Shown: positions 13,668 to 26,215, numbered from the stretch's first letter. The stretch: 64,000 bases of DNA from Theocolax elegans (GCA_026168455.1 CM047431.1:11319703-11383702); one strand, 5' to 3'. Made by a program: numbers and translations. The notes: generated from the sequence alone by a model not told the origin.

Positions 13668-13686
13668 TGGTGTCAGAAGTGGGATT
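13668..13686 (+). promoter_or_regulatory. Primer-binding site of element A (tRNA-Leu type, probable)
   Basis: TGGTGTCAGAAGTGGGATT lies four bases after the 5' LTR and begins with TGG, the complement of a tRNA CCA end. From memory it fits the 3' end of a tRNA-Leu; the exact isoacceptor is not verified. Confidence 0.7.
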
Positions 13687-13887
13687 CGCAGTAAACAATA
13701 TTTATTTATTAAAATAAATATTTTTTTTTTGTCTTTATTCACAAAATTGCAAGAGGGAGTTCAAAATTTTAACTTAATTAACTTCTTGTATCTGATTTAC
13801 TTTCGCCCGGATACGCATATATTAGATGTTTTTTAATTGATAAACTCAATCGCGGAATTTTGTTCGTCGCTATCGACTGTATAAGAC

Positions 13888-13920
13888 AGGAAGGAAGGAA
13901 GGAAGGAAGGAAGGAAGGAA
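13888..13920. repeat. (AGGA)n microsatellite in the A leader
   Basis: About eight AGGA units lie within the untranslated leader of element A (13664-14190). The leader is otherwise AT-rich and has no supported gene. Confidence 0.9.
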
Positions 13921-14190
13921 GCCATGAATTTAACGTCAATTCTCTTCGTTTTATACCTATCAAGTTTCAAGTAAGTAAAAAACAGTTGGTATTTTATAAT
14001 ACATTTAATCACCCTTCGAAAATTTCGCGCCCGGAAAATACTTCCCTAAAACGTTATATTCGCTCAGAAGCTAGTCGTGTTATAATCCATGTAACCAAAT
14101 TTCTACACATATATATGGCAAATTATATTAAAATCGTTATCAAATAATTGTACACATATACAACGAATAATATTAAAATCATAATTAAAT

Positions 14191-16104
14191 ATGTCGTTAT
14201 TAAACCTTTTTTCTCGGTCAAAAAGTGATAAAGAACTTAATAAAACACAATCAAAAGGTGCAATTAAGAAACATAGAAACCGTTCATTATCGCCAATAAG
14301 GTCGCAAATAAGTGACGAGAATTTTGAAGGCGCGCGCGCTCTTGAACCTACAGCGGATTCTCTTTTACGCTGATTAGAACGGAGCACTTCGGACGTAAAA
14401 GCAACCGTGCTAGCACATTTAAATTCAGATTATAGTTTAAATCAATCACATACTCACGAATTATCAAATACCACCCTTTTGTCAAATGAATCATCATGTC
14501 AAAAATACGAATTAGCAGCAGCACAAGGGTTTAGTCTAGCGCCACCCCCTTTAGTACGAGAAAAACCAATAATTGACAACCCCGCATCAGAAATTAATTT
14601 ATACAATATGAATACGCCATATCCGATAAATATAAACACCCCGAGTAATAATCGCGATTTCGAAAACTGTAAGGGTCAAAAATTACAAAATTACGCTACA
14701 AATTTTCACCCATTGTCTGAAACTCATTTTTATACTCCCCATCGAAACAATATGCAGCCGCCATATATATTAAACGGAAATCACGATACGAATTTTCTTG
14801 ATTTACATGAACAAGCGCGAAGATTAGGCTTAAAATTATGTCCTATTAATGAGTCACCGTACTTATTGCAGAATAGCGTCCCAACTCTTCAAAATAATTA
14901 TACTCAGCACAGTCCGAAAAACGCGATACCACAAATACCCACAAATATCACAAATTACGGTAATACCAATCGAGTTAATAGTCCCTTTTCGCTACATCAT
15001 GCCATAAATCAAATTCCGGTGTTTGACGGAAACCCCGATCGTTTAGCTCTTTTTTGTGCAATTGTCCGAAATACATTAAGAATATTTGGGCCGGAGAGCG
15101 AAATCCATATCTTATATGCTATGGCGAACAAATTACAAGGTCGAGCCGCGGATGCTTACGTTGCAAGGCTGACACATTATACTTCACTCGAAAGACTTTT
15201 AGCCGATCTTACGACACAATATAGAAACGTCGGTACAGCAGACGATATAATATTACAGTTAAAAGTCATATCGCAACACGAAGACGAATCTAGCACTGAT
15301 TATGGTTTACGAGTGCAAACTTTACATAATCGCCTACTAACTATATATGATTCGGATCCGGAACTAAATATTAATGAAAGAGCGTCACGAAAATATGGGG
15401 CGGATCGTGATGCACTACAACAATTCACGTTTGGGCTTGTTTCGCCTCTAGACCATCAGGTTAGAGGGGAACGCCCAACGTCTCTCCGTGAAGCTATCAC
15501 TATTGCAGCCGACTTCGAGGCTAAACAAAGCGCGCGTCGCATGAGTAATCGAAATTCGGCAAATAAATACGGCCTGACTAATATAAGAAAACTAAACTGT
15601 GAAGATACATATAAATCTTACGATACCGAAGAAAATGGGAAATCAGTGGAAGCAAAAAAATGTGATTATTGCGATAGGCAAAATCACTCTATCGGAAATT
15701 GTTTCTTGTTATTAAACCATATAAAATCGGGTAAAATACACGCATCTAAGGTGGAAAATCGAAAGATTGAGAACGGAAACAACAAATATAATCGTTATAA
15801 AAATAATTATGATAAAAGAAATAATTACAATAATTACTATAATAATAGATATAATCGACGCTATAATCCTCACGATTCGAATAAAACTAATAGTCCTTAT
15901 CAAAGCGACGGTCATCAAAATGAAAATAGCTCGAATCGCGAACATAGAAAATCTAATAATAATAGAGAGAACGATGGTGCTCGTTTTAATATTGACTGTC
16001 CCGAGCGTACGGCTCCGGTTGCAGATAAGCCTAAGGAAGCAGAGCATTTAAACTCGCAAGATGCTCGACGCTGTCCTCAGGTGTCGAGCAACAAAACGCG
16101 ATAG
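14191..16104 (+). pseudogene. gag: gag of element A, broken by an early in-frame TGA
   Basis: Gag forms the capsid and nucleocapsid of the intracellular particle and packages the element RNA. The ATG at 14191 starts MSLLNLFSRS, and the frame meets TGA at 14371-14373; the same frame then stays open to TAG at 16102-16104. The capsid-like helical region lies in the middle of the long frame (near NQIPVFDGNPDRLALFCAIV). One CCHC zinc knuckle follows (C-x2-C-x4-H-x4-C, CDYCDRQNHSIGNC), then an Asn/Arg/Tyr-rich RNA-binding tail. The pol frame lies at -1 relative to gag and is open upstream of its first ATG, which fits -1 frameshift expression. The TGA could be a real mutation or a base error. Confidence 0.85.
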
Positions 16105-16148
16105 TAACATATGAGAATAAATCACCAAAATCGGTACATATACGTTTT

Positions 16149-17144
16149 ATGCAAACAGGACGTAGACCGCCGATAGTGACTCTTTCTGGAGAGAAACTGA
16201 GAAATAAAGAAGCCAGTTTTTATTTTGATACGGGAGCGGACATATCCGTAATTAAAGAAAAGTGTATTTACTCGTGCGAGACGCTGGATAAAGAAAATAT
16301 TCTCAAAATAAAGGGCATAGTCCCCGGGAATTGTTTTACTATGGGAAAAATGGAAATAATCCTAAATGATTTAACGTGTAATATACACGCCGTGCCCAAT
16401 GATTTCCCGTTAATTACGGACGGACTATTGGGATGGGATATATTAGAAAAATATAAAGGTTCTGTGAATGCGGCAGACAAAAACCTGAAACTTAACAATT
16501 CCATAATACCCTTTACCAAGGATGAACATTTTGAAATACCGGCGCGTATGAGGCGTATAATTGCAGCACGTGTTAAAAATAATAACGTATCAGTTGGTCG
16601 GGTACCTCTACAAAACTTGGGTCCCGGAATTTTATTTGGCAATTTTATAGCCCAGAGTCACGACGGCAAAATCTATGCAGAATGTATAAATACAAGTGAG
16701 AAAGACATAGAAATTGTAACTCCAGAAATCGAATTAATAAAATGCGAAACTATAGTACCGGATTCAAGTTACGGCGCTGAGGAGGACAATAATGAAGAAA
16801 AAACAGCGAATATTCAGTTATTATTTACAAAAAATAAAAAGGTAAACAAAGATAATGAGAAAACTAAAACAAAACGTAATGGTCTTAAAATAAAGAATAA
16901 AGGAGAAAGAGTAGAATATATAATGAAACTTGTGGATTTAGAGGGAAATACTAACGAAGAAATCGAACACGTTAAGCAACTAATAAGCGAAGACCCATAT
17001 ATATTCGGACTGGAGGAAGAATATTTGCCAGCAACAACGTTGATTACACACAAAATTCCAACAACTAATAATACACCCATAAGAGTGCGACAATACAGAT
17101 ACCCACCTGAAGTAAAAAATAAGATTCAAGCTTCATATAAGTAA
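16149..17144 (+). pseudogene. pol: pol of element A, part 1: retropepsin protease and RT N-terminus
   Basis: This is the aspartic protease that cleaves Gag-Pol. The active-site motif FDTGAD has its Asp at residue 27, and the second signature DGLLGWDIL follows about 75 residues later. A linker rich in Lys/Asn leads to the RT N-terminal entry region (THKIPTTNNTPIRVRQYRYP). The frame ends at a TAA at 17142-17144; RT continues at 17164 in another frame after what looks like a small deletion around 17130-17163 that removed part of the RT fingers. The frame is open upstream of the ATG and overlaps the gag end. Confidence 0.88.
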
Positions 17145-17163
17145 AAAATAATATTCAGCTCCG

Positions 17164-19341
17164 ATGTGGATAGTAAGTAAAAAACCTGGGCCAAATAATG
17201 AGAAGCGGTGGCGTCTTGTAACGGATTTCCGACAATTAAATGAGGTCACAGTCGGAAGTTGCTACCCACTTCCCAATACAAACGATATTTTAGAAAATTT
17301 GTCGTCAGCAAATTTTATAACCGCAATTGATCTAAAAAGCGGATATTATCAGGTAGCAATGGACCCGGAGGACGCGCACAAGACAGCTTTCTCGGGACCC
17401 AATGGACTCTATCAATATAAAAGATTAGCGATGGGGCTGAAAGATGCTCTAATTACGTTTACAAGAGCAATGGAACTCGCCACAGCCGGATTGAAAGGAA
17501 AAGAGATAGAAATATACCTCGACGACGTCATGATATTTGCACAGAGTTTAACAGAACACGGAATTAGATTCAGAAGACTTATAAAAAGACTCGCAACAGC
17601 TAATCTCACTATAGAGCCGAAAAAATGCCAATTCCTTAAAAGGGAGGCACGTGTCTTGGGTCATATTGTCGGAGGCGGAAAAATAAAGACTGACCCGGCG
17701 AAATTAAAAGCGGTTAAACAATACCCAGTACCTACAAATTCGAAAAAAGTTAAGCAATTCCTTGGATTTGTCAGCTACTACCGTCGATTCGTGCAAAATT
17801 TTGCGAAAATAGCATGTCCGCTTACGAGACTCTTACGAAAAACGCAAAAGTTTAAATGGGAACAAGAGCATACTGAAGCTTTTGAAAAGCTTAAAGAAAT
17901 ACTGTGTAATGAACCGGTATTAATTACACCCGATTTAACAAAGCCTTTTATAATAACTACCGATGCATCCGATTATGCAATCGGCGCGATTCTTAGCCAG
18001 GGTAAGCTTGGACAAGATCGCCCTTGCGCGTATGCTTCTAGGTGTTTAAAGGGTAGCGAAATTCGATACCCTACATACGACAAAGAATTACTAGCGGGCG
18101 TATATGCAGCCGAACAATTTGAGTATTATATCTGGGGTCGGAAGTTCACTTGGGTAACCGATCACGAACCGTTAAAACATTTCCAGACGTCTAAAAAACC
18201 TGACTTGCGTTTTTATAGACTCAAGGCTGCTCTCCGTGGGTATTCTTTTGACGTAGTGTATCGTCCAGGCATACGAAACGTTACCGCCGACGCACTAAGT
18301 CGTAACCCGATAATTCAAGAGGGTGACGAAAATCCTGAGCTCCCACGATCGGAATTATACGAATTAGCAGACCGCCAAGAAGCAATAGAAGGTGCGAATA
18401 AAAGTGACACCTCGTCAGCACAAATGTTGTTAACCCGTGCAGTAAAAAAGACAAAAATTCAAGGTAGGAAAGTAAAAACCAAAATACGCGATGACGACTC
18501 AGACGAATCGATGGAACCAAACCGAAATAAGAGATTACAAGGGAAACCAGCCGGAAATATAATAAGCGATGACATAGTATATCTTAAAAACGAAATATTA
18601 GCCGTTCGTAACGCTGAAAATAAATTTTGTATTTGCAAGTTAGAGGAAAATGTAACCGGACCCGGCAAGCCTATACACGTACGTTGGCTACCACAAAAAG
18701 ACCCTAATAAGCACGTGTATTATGTCGATTATCAAAACGAAATACAATTTGAATGTATTCTAACAAACGTTAAATTAGTTCGAGAAAATAAAATGTATAA
18801 ATTAGAAGACAATGAGGTAGACAGGATAATGGCAATATTAGAAGAATCAATAAAGGCTAAGGATGAAAATGAAAACGAAAAAATAGAAAATAAAAAATTA
18901 CCGATAATAAAATCTATAATTATTCTGCCTAATAAATACAATAAAGAAATCCTTCTAAGTCAACAAAAAACCGATGGAAAATTAGCTTATCTAAAGAAAG
19001 AGGCTAAAATGATTGAAGGAGTAGTCGCTTCAAGTACCCCTTTAGAGAATACAGAAAGAATAAAATCACAAAAAACCGCAAAGGAAACAATCAGACCTAC
19101 CTCGTTGCATAGATGTAAACCACAGTATGAAGAGACCCCGACCGCCAATAATACCGATTCACTAAAATGTATAAAGATCCCTATTATCGAAACAGAAACA
19201 AAAAATAAAAACCAACGAGACGAGCAAAAAACACATCAAAATTATGGGAAAGCTGAGAACACGAAATTTAGTATTTCATCCCTACGTAAAACATTTGCAG
19301 ATTTTACAAAAAAAATATATTCAAGATTAATGGTAGAATAG
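17164..19341 (+). pseudogene. pol: pol of element A, part 2: reverse transcriptase and RNase H
   Basis: This copies element RNA to DNA and removes the RNA strand. RT motifs in order: WRLVTDFRQLN, first catalytic Asp in AIDLKSGYYQ (residue 56), and the YLDD box (residues 118-121). The usual Asn-Ala-Pro segment reads KDALITF. RNase H follows with its Asp in TTDASDYAIG (about 267), Glu in YDKELLAG, then TDHEPL and ADALSRN. After RNase H comes a region with VYLKNEILAVRNAENKFCIC and VRWLPQKD that looks like a small beta-barrel (Tudor/SH3-like) domain; that is only an impression. The frame is cut at its 3' end by composite insertion C, so the last residues and stop are probably insertion sequence. 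Confidence 0.9.
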
Positions 19342-20082
19342 CAACAAATACCTCGGTCGCTAACGCTCCCTCGATCGATTTAAACTTTTGATTTATTTTG
19401 TTGTATCAATATTAATTATTAGGAAAACATTTAAACTATATGAAGTTATAAAGTTATTAGATTTAATTTTTCATTTTCGAAGTTTAGATAAATATAATAT
19501 ATTAATACTAAGTAATAATAATCTTACTTATTTGTTAACATTTATTATTGTCTATTTTTTAATGCACATAATTACAATAATAATTGGATTTTATTATTCT
19601 TCAATTAAAACACTCTTTGATTTTATATTATTATTATTATTCTTATGGCGTATCCAATCTTATTTCCTTTGTAATTATTATATGTGAAAAAATAAATAAA
19701 ATTACAATTGTATGAATACAATAAAAAAAGATAATTAGGTAACATTTAATTTATGCACATTTAGATTTTACATGTATATATGGGCAATTTCTCGTAAATT
19801 GATCATGTCAAAAAATAAAAATCATGAAAAATAGAAAATTTTATTAAATAAAAATTTAAAATAAAATATTATTTATAATTATTAATGATTGATTTTCACC
19901 TATCGATTGCTCAATATTTGGAGGATAAAAGTTCTATATATATAAAAAAAAAATTAAAGTTAATTTGTTATTTTTTAATTTATTTATTTATTTTTTATTA
20001 TTTTTTTTTTAAATAAATTAAATATTAAAAATATATAATAGAAAAAATTAAAGTTAAAGTTAAAGTTAAATAAAAAATAAAT

Positions 20083-20490
20083 TCCATCAAAAACCTTTCT
20101 CCCTTTCTGTGACGTCAATCTATTTGTGTGACGTAATTGTCGATGTGACGATATTTTTTGATAAATAGATGTATCACATGTTTTTTGACGCACTGTTGGG
20201 GGTTAATGTTTTTAGTTGTTTTTTTAAAAGGGGCGACATTTGAAGGAAGAAGGGGTGGTGGTATGGGGTGTACCTTGACCACCTAGACATGGTCTTCAGG
20301 AAGTGACAATTTTTTTTGCATATTCAAGCAGGGTGGCACACTACTTACTAGTAGACGATGTCCAGATGACCCGACGGTCACCCTGACCACCTGGACATCG
20401 TCTTCAGGAAGTGACAATTTTTTTTGCATATTCAAGCAGGGTGGTACACTACTTACCAGTAGACGATGTCCAGATGACCCGGAGGTAAAA
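20083..20490. repeat. Left inverted end of C with two 108-bp units
   Basis: The segment begins TTCCATCAAAAACC and contains TGACGTCAATCTATTTG, then two units of the 108-bp repeat in reverse sense. Its reverse complement matches 25643-26405, which ends GGTTTTTGATGGAA. A second copy lies at about 21437-21850 through the tandem duplication. The arms have different numbers of 108-bp units. Confidence 0.8.
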
Positions 20491-20509
20491 AAAAATAAAT
20501 CAACAACAT

Positions 20510-20890
20510 AACAATTCAAAAATTGAAGCAGCACCTTTAAAGCGTAGCGCTAATATTGCTAAGTTTTTAACAAAGCGTTAAAAATAAATTAATTAATAAA
20601 GAAAATCATGTCTAAAGTGCCCACTTAATTCAAATATTTACAAATATACATATAAGCAGCACCTTTAAAGAGTAGCGCTCAAAATTTTAAAATGAATCAT
20701 CAATAGAACAATTCAAAAATTGAAGCAGCACCTTTAAAGCGTAGCGCTAATATTGCTAAGTTTTTAACAAAGCGTTAAAAATAAATTAATTATTAAAAAA
20801 AATCATATCTAAAGTGCACACTTAATTCAAATATTTACAAATATACATATAAGCAGCATCTTTAAAGAGTAGCACTCAAAATTTCAAAAT
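20510..20890. repeat. ~195-bp direct repeats in C
   Basis: Two related units begin near 20510 and 20703, each with GAAGCAGCACCTTTAAAG and TAACAAAGCGTT. Both are repeated at 21869-22250 by the larger duplication. A short frame (ending ANIAKFLTKR) recurs; it may descend from the N-terminal part of a Helitron protein, but that is weak. Confidence 0.7.
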
Positions 20891-22527
20891 AAATGAACAA
20901 TATATATTGAACAAAATATATGAACAATATATGTCAGTCCCAAGCCTGTAATCGCAGAGGGAAAATGAAATTAAACAAAAAAATTATGAAACAAAAAAAT
21001 AATGTCACTTCCCGAGGACGATGTCCAGGTGGTCAGGATGACCTCCAGGTCAACTACCCATCCTCCTTTAATTCCCTCACCTTACCCTATTTTAACTCTT
21101 TTTAAAAAACTCAAGTTCATGATAATGAGTCAATAAATGAAAATGCTACTCCTCATTTAAAAAAAAAATTAGATGTTATTGCAGAACTTAAGAGTAAACA
21201 AAAAAAATAAAATTAATATGATAAAATATTATTTATAATTATTAATGATTGATTTTCACCTATCGATTGCTCAATATTTGGAGGATAAAAGTTCTATATA
21301 TATAAAAAAAATTAAAGTTAATTTGTTATTTTTTAATTTATTTATTTATTTTTTATTATTTTTTTTTTAAATAAATTAAATATTAAAATATATAATAGAA
21401 AAATAAGTTTAAAGTTAAAGTTAATAAAAAATAAATTCCATCAAAAACCTTTCTCCCTTTCTGTGACGTCAATCTATTGTGTGACGTAATTGTCGATTGT
21501 GACGATATTTTTTTGATAAATAGATGTATCACATGTTTTTTGACGCACTGTTGGGGGTTAATGTTTTTAGTTGTTTTTTAAAAGGGGCGACATTTGAAGG
21601 AAGAAGGGGTGGTGGTATGGGGTGTACCCTTGACCACCTAGACATGGTCTTCAGGACGTGACAATTTTTTTTGCATATTCAAGCAGGGTGGCACACTACT
21701 TACTAGTAGACGATGTCCAGATGACCCGACGGTCACCCTGACCACCTGGACATCGTCTTCAGGAAGTGACAATTTTTTTTTTGCATATTCAAGCAGGGTG
21801 GTACACTACTTACCAGTAGACGATGTCCAGATGACCCGGAGGTAAAAAAAATAAATCAACAACATAACAATTCAAAAATTGAAGCAGCACCTTTAAAGCG
21901 TAGCGCTAATATTGCTAAGTTTTTAACAAAGCGTTAAAAATAAATTAATTAATAAAGAAAATCATGTCTAAAGTGCCCACTTAATTCAAATATTTACAAA
22001 TATACATATAAGCAGCACCTTTAAAGAGTAGCGCTCAAAATTTTAAAATGAATCATCAATAGAACAATTCAAAAATTGAAGCAGCACCTTTAAAGCGTAG
22101 CGCTAATATTGCTAAGTTTTTAACAAAGCGTTTAAAAATAAATTAATTATTAAAAAAATCATATCTAAAGTGCACACTTAATTCAAATATTTACAAATAT
22201 ACATATAAGCAGCATCTTTAAAGAGTAGCACTCAAAATTTCAAAATAAATGAACAATATATATTGAACAAAATATATGAACAATATATGTCAGTCCCAAG
22301 CCTGTAATCGCAGAGGGAAAATGAAATTAAACAAAAAAATTATGAAACAAAAAAATAATGTCACTTCCCGAGGACGATGTCCAGGTGGTCAGGATGACCT
22401 CCAGGTCAACTACCCATCCTCCTTTAATTCCCTCACCTTACCCTATTTTAACTCTTTTAAAAAACTCAAGTTCATGATAATGAGTCAATAAATGAAAATG
22501 CTACTCCTCATTTAAAAAAAAAATTAG

Positions 22528-22759
22528 ATGTTATTGCAGAACTTAAGAGTAAACAAAAAAAATAAAATTAATATGAATGATGGTAAAATAGCAAATAATT
22601 ATTTTAATGAATCTTTAATAATTGAAAATTATTTAGGTACAATGTCTGAAATTTGTAATTATTGCCATGCAAAACATTTTTCATGTGAATATAATAAAAA
22701 TAAATTATTTTCAAGTTGTTGTCAAATGGGTAAAGTAATGCTACCTGACAATCCTACAT
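22528..22759 (+). pseudogene. Helitron protein N-terminal fragment
   Basis: Helitrons encode a Rep-helicase for rolling-circle transposition. This ATG frame has the N-terminal cysteine pattern typical of that family (ICNYCHAKHF, then SSCCQMGKVMLP). It is interrupted by a 1.6-kb DNA transposon at 22760; the family pattern resumes at 24359 with FRQNIRQYNNSLA and then stops. No Rep or helicase domain is present in the window, so this is a dead fragment. Confidence 0.75.
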
Positions 22760-24358
22760 GGGTGAAAATCATCTAACGTGAACATTTGACGTTGTGATAT
22801 GCAAGAAAACAAAATGAAAAAAATTATATATTTTTGGTTTCTCTGGACCAATTACAGTTTCTAGAGTACCTGTTTACAGTGGGCATACAGGATCAGTTGA
22901 TCTACTCAACGTATTGAAGATTTTTAATTTTTACATTCCAGGGGAATTACATATATTTTGATATATAAAACATAAACATCTTGAATACATCCCTATTACA
23001 AAATCTCACGTGAGATCTCAAGTGAGATTTCATGCCAAAATCTCATGTGATATTTCAATTGGAGAGGTGTTTAAATTTGCTAAATAATAAAAAATCAATT
23101 TCTCACGTGAGATTTTGTAATAGGGATAGAAAATTTTAATAAACATATTTTATGGAGTATACATTGAATATAACTATACCTAATTGATAATAACAATAAA
23201 AAAAATTAATTAACAAATTCTTCCATTTATAAAATATATGAAATGTTTCCATATAATCAATTTAACATAATTTTTATATTTGTAATATAAATTATATATT
23301 TTTATTATTTCTTTTAGTAGTGACTTCTTTTATCTTAAATAACAATTTTACTCTTTTTCTGAGTTCTATTTTCGTACGAGATCGACCCTAATTGATAATG
23401 TTCACATTGTCTATTTAAATTACATTCGTAACAACTTACTTCATTAAAATTAATTTTTTGGGGCTCACATCTACTCCATTTCCATTGATGGACTCGCATA
23501 GTTCCTTTGAATGGAGAAAACAATTGTTAAGAAATAATGTTTATTTTTAGTCAAAACAGTAAAGCATGTAATGATCAGCATCGATTATTTGTTATAAAAG
23601 AAATTTGGACAGGGGATGTTACATGCCAGGGGAGATTACATAGATTGTTTTTTAAATTTTATTACGTTAACATTCAAAATTTCCACATCGGAATAATACT
23701 GTTTTTATGTAGTTACTTTATCTGAAATTTACTCTATGAATTGGTTTTAAAAAATTTATTAGTTTTCCAATTATACTCTACCAGAGGAATTACATTAAAA
23801 AAGGTAACCGCTGAATTACCACAAAAACATGCCCGTATTTTTTGCTTAACATCATGAAATATTAAAAATAAAATTTTTACCTCTAAAGTAAACCAAAAGT
23901 TAACAATTTCACCTGGTCAGAAAAATGTTTTATGTTTACAATTAATTTTAAAGACATTAATCATAACACAGCTATTATTAATAACAAGTTTGTTACAAAG
24001 TTCAGCAAGTTCAGTGCACTTCAAAAATCAGTAAATGTTCAGATTTTCAACTTGATTTTAATTGTGGTTATCAAAATGAACAATTAAGTTTTGAACCCGT
24101 TTTTGAAATAAAGAAATACGCCTATAATCGCACCAGTTAATATGCGATTATGGCCTTCTTACAGCCAGGGGACGTTACATTTCAAACTTTAAGCAACTTA
24201 AACTTGGCAATAAAATCAACTTTTATCAAGTTTCACGGCTGACTTACATTAAATTACATATATTGTACTTCGAATATATTATTCGTAATTTTATATATCA
24301 TATAATGGGATATATTTCACTATTACACAATTGTGCGCGTTAGATGATTTTCACCCAC
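22760..24358. mobile_element. DNA transposon D with 21-bp TIRs and ACAT duplication
   Basis: The TIRs are GGGTGAAAATCATCTAACG plus two bases, and their complement ending TTAGATGATTTTCACCC, with one mismatch in 21. ACAT flanks both ends (22756-22759 and 24359-24362), and removing the element rejoins the Helitron frame. The interior is AT-rich and carries at least five copies of a CCAGGGGA..TTACAT motif (near 22941, 23608, 23626, 23780, 24173), perhaps subterminal binding sites. A minus-strand frame at 23335-23523 with several Cys residues is unassigned. A 4-bp duplication without TTAA does not fit piggyBac; the superfamily is open. Confidence 0.78.
22991..23125. mobile_element. 135-bp MITE-like inverted-repeat element inside D
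   Basis: Perfect terminal inverted repeats of about 25 bp, CCCTATTACAAAATCTCACG and its complement, enclose further copies of the motif CTCACGTGAGAT/CTCAAGTGAGAT. AT flanks both ends. It is too short to code, so it is probably a MITE nested in transposon D. Confidence 0.75.
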
Positions 24359-25418
24359 ATATCCAAAAGAATTAAAAAATTTGGTTATAGGTAATTCGAA
24401 ATATAGTACGAATTTTCGTCAAAACATAAGACAATACAACAATTCTTTAGCTTAAATTATTATCCTCATTAATGCGTTCATTAATTAATGAAATACTAAA
24501 ATCAGACAATGTATGTTGACAATATTGTAGCAATATGACATTATTCCAACAATATCGCTGCAATATGAAGTGCTGTCTGGGTAGGAATGTATCTATTCCT
24601 TTATACCTAATGAGTATTTTCTTAACCTTGCATTTTTTTAGAAAATAAAATTTTTACCTCTAAAGTAAACCAAAAGTTAACAATTTCACCTGGTCAGAAA
24701 AATGTTTTATGTTTACAATTAATTTTAAAGACATTAATCATAACACAGCTATTATTAATAACAAGTTTGTTACAAAGTTCAGCAAGTTCAGTGCACTTCA
24801 AAAATCAGTAAATGTTCAGATTTTCAACTTGATTTTAATTGTGGTTATCAAAATGAACAATTAAGTTTTGAACCCGTTTTTGAAATAAAGAAATACGCCT
24901 ATAATCGCACCAGTTAATATGCGATTATGGCCTTCTTACAGCCAGGGGACGTTACATTTCAAACTTTAAGCAACTTAAACTTGGCAATAAAATCAACTTT
25001 TATCAAGTTTCACGGCTGACTTACATTAAATTACATATATTGTACTTCGAATATATTATTCGTAATTTTATATATCATATAATGGGATATATTTCACTAT
25101 TACACAATTGTGCGCGTTAGATGATTTTCACCCACATATCCAAAAGAATTAAAAAATTTGGTTATAGGTAATTCGAAATATAGTACGAATTTTCGTCAAA
25201 ACATAAGACAATACAACAATTCTTTAGCTTAAATTATTATCCTCATTAATGCGTTCATTAATTAATGAAATACTAAAATCAGACAATGTATGTTGACAAT
25301 ATTGTAGCAATATGACATTATTCCAACAATATCGCTGCAATATGAAGTGCTGTCTGGGTAGGAATGTATCTATTCCTTTATACCTAATGAGTATTTTCTT
25401 AACCTTGCATTTTTTTAG
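23865..25418. repeat. 777-bp direct tandem duplication
   Basis: Copy 1 is 23865-24641 and copy 2 is 24642-25418, apparently identical over the lines compared. The unit includes the right end of transposon D, the Helitron fragment and an AT-rich stretch with ACAATATCGCTGCAATATG. It is the second such duplication within C. Confidence 0.88.
24359..24455 (+). pseudogene. Helitron fragment continuing after transposon D
   Basis: The first complete codons after the ACAT duplication read TYPKELKNLVIGNSK and then FRQNIRQYNNSLA, the run of residues that follows the zinc-binding region in Helitron proteins. The frame ends in a TAA directly afterwards. The same fragment occurs again at about 25136-25232 through a tandem duplication. 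Confidence 0.7.
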
Positions 25419-25642
25419 AAAAGAAAGTTTTGGAAACAAGAATGTACTCTATTCTCATTCAAGGGAAAAAATTATAGTGTATTTGGTATTTATTACTCAA
25501 AGTACTATTAACACAAATCACATTTTTATATTTTCGGTTTGGAAACTTTACATTTTAACCTTTAGACTACCGAGATTTTAGAAATGAAATCGTCCTTTAA
25601 AAGTTTCTGAATTGCCAACCTGCTTGAATATGTAAAAAAATT

Positions 25643-26215
25643 GTCACTTCCTGAAGACGATGTCCAGGTGGTCAGGGTGACCTCCGGGTAATCTGGACAT
25701 CGTCTACTGGTAAGAAGTGTGCCACCCTGCTTGAATATGCAAGAAAAATTGTCACTTCCTGAAGACGATGTCCAGGTGGTCAGGGTGACCTCCGGGTCAT
25801 CTGGACATCGTCTACTGGTAAGTAGTGTGCCACCCAGCTTGAATATGCAAGAAAAATTGTCACTTCCTGAAGACGATGTCCAGGTGGTCAGGGTGACCTC
25901 CGGGTCATCTGGACATCGTCTACTGGTAAGTAGTGTGCCACCCAGCTTGAATATGCAAGAAAAATTGTCACTTCCTGAAGACGATGACCAGGTGGTCAGG
26001 GTGACCTCCGGGTCATCTGGACATCGTCTACTGGTAAGTAGTGTGCCACCCAGCTTGAATATGCAAGAAAAATTGTCACTTCCTGAAGACGATGTCCAGG
26101 TGGTCAGGGTGACCTCCGGGTCATCTGGACATCGTTTACTGGTAAGTAGTGTGCCACCCTGCTTGAATATGCAAAAAAAATTGTCACTTCCTGAAGACGA
26201 TGTCTAGGTGGTCAG
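25643..26215. repeat. 108-bp tandem array (five units plus part) at the right end of C
   Basis: Units start at 25643, 25751, 25859, 25967, 26075 and 26183 (exact 108-bp period). Each unit contains an inverted repeat GACGATGTCCA/TGGACATCGTC around a GC-rich loop. A 162-aa open frame (25719-26207) runs through the array because 108 is a multiple of three; I do not treat it as a gene. The array matches the left end of C in inverted orientation. Confidence 0.92.

Larger units (their letters stand above)
19861..22575. repeat. 1.36-kb direct tandem duplication
   Basis: Copy 1 is 19861-21220 and copy 2 is 21221-22575, nearly identical with a few indels. Each copy contains AT-rich DNA, the left inverted end of C with two 108-bp units, two units of a ~195-bp repeat (containing AAGCGTAGCGCTAATATTGC) and a stretch with another copy of the 108-bp motif in the opposite sense. 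Near-identity means either a very recent duplication or an assembly duplication. Confidence 0.88.

Noticed and set aside
15712..16047. 111-aa minus-strand and 94-aa alternative-frame ORFs over gag
   Set aside because: Shadows of the Asn/Arg/Tyr-rich gag tail in other frames.
19388..19687. 99-aa hydrophobic ORF that could look like a membrane protein
   Set aside because: Extremely AT-rich codons (Ile, Leu, Tyr, Phe) as expected by chance in such DNA.
25719..26207. 162-aa ORF with a 36-residue repeat
   Set aside because: It follows from the 108-bp repeat being divisible by three; no start context or family match.
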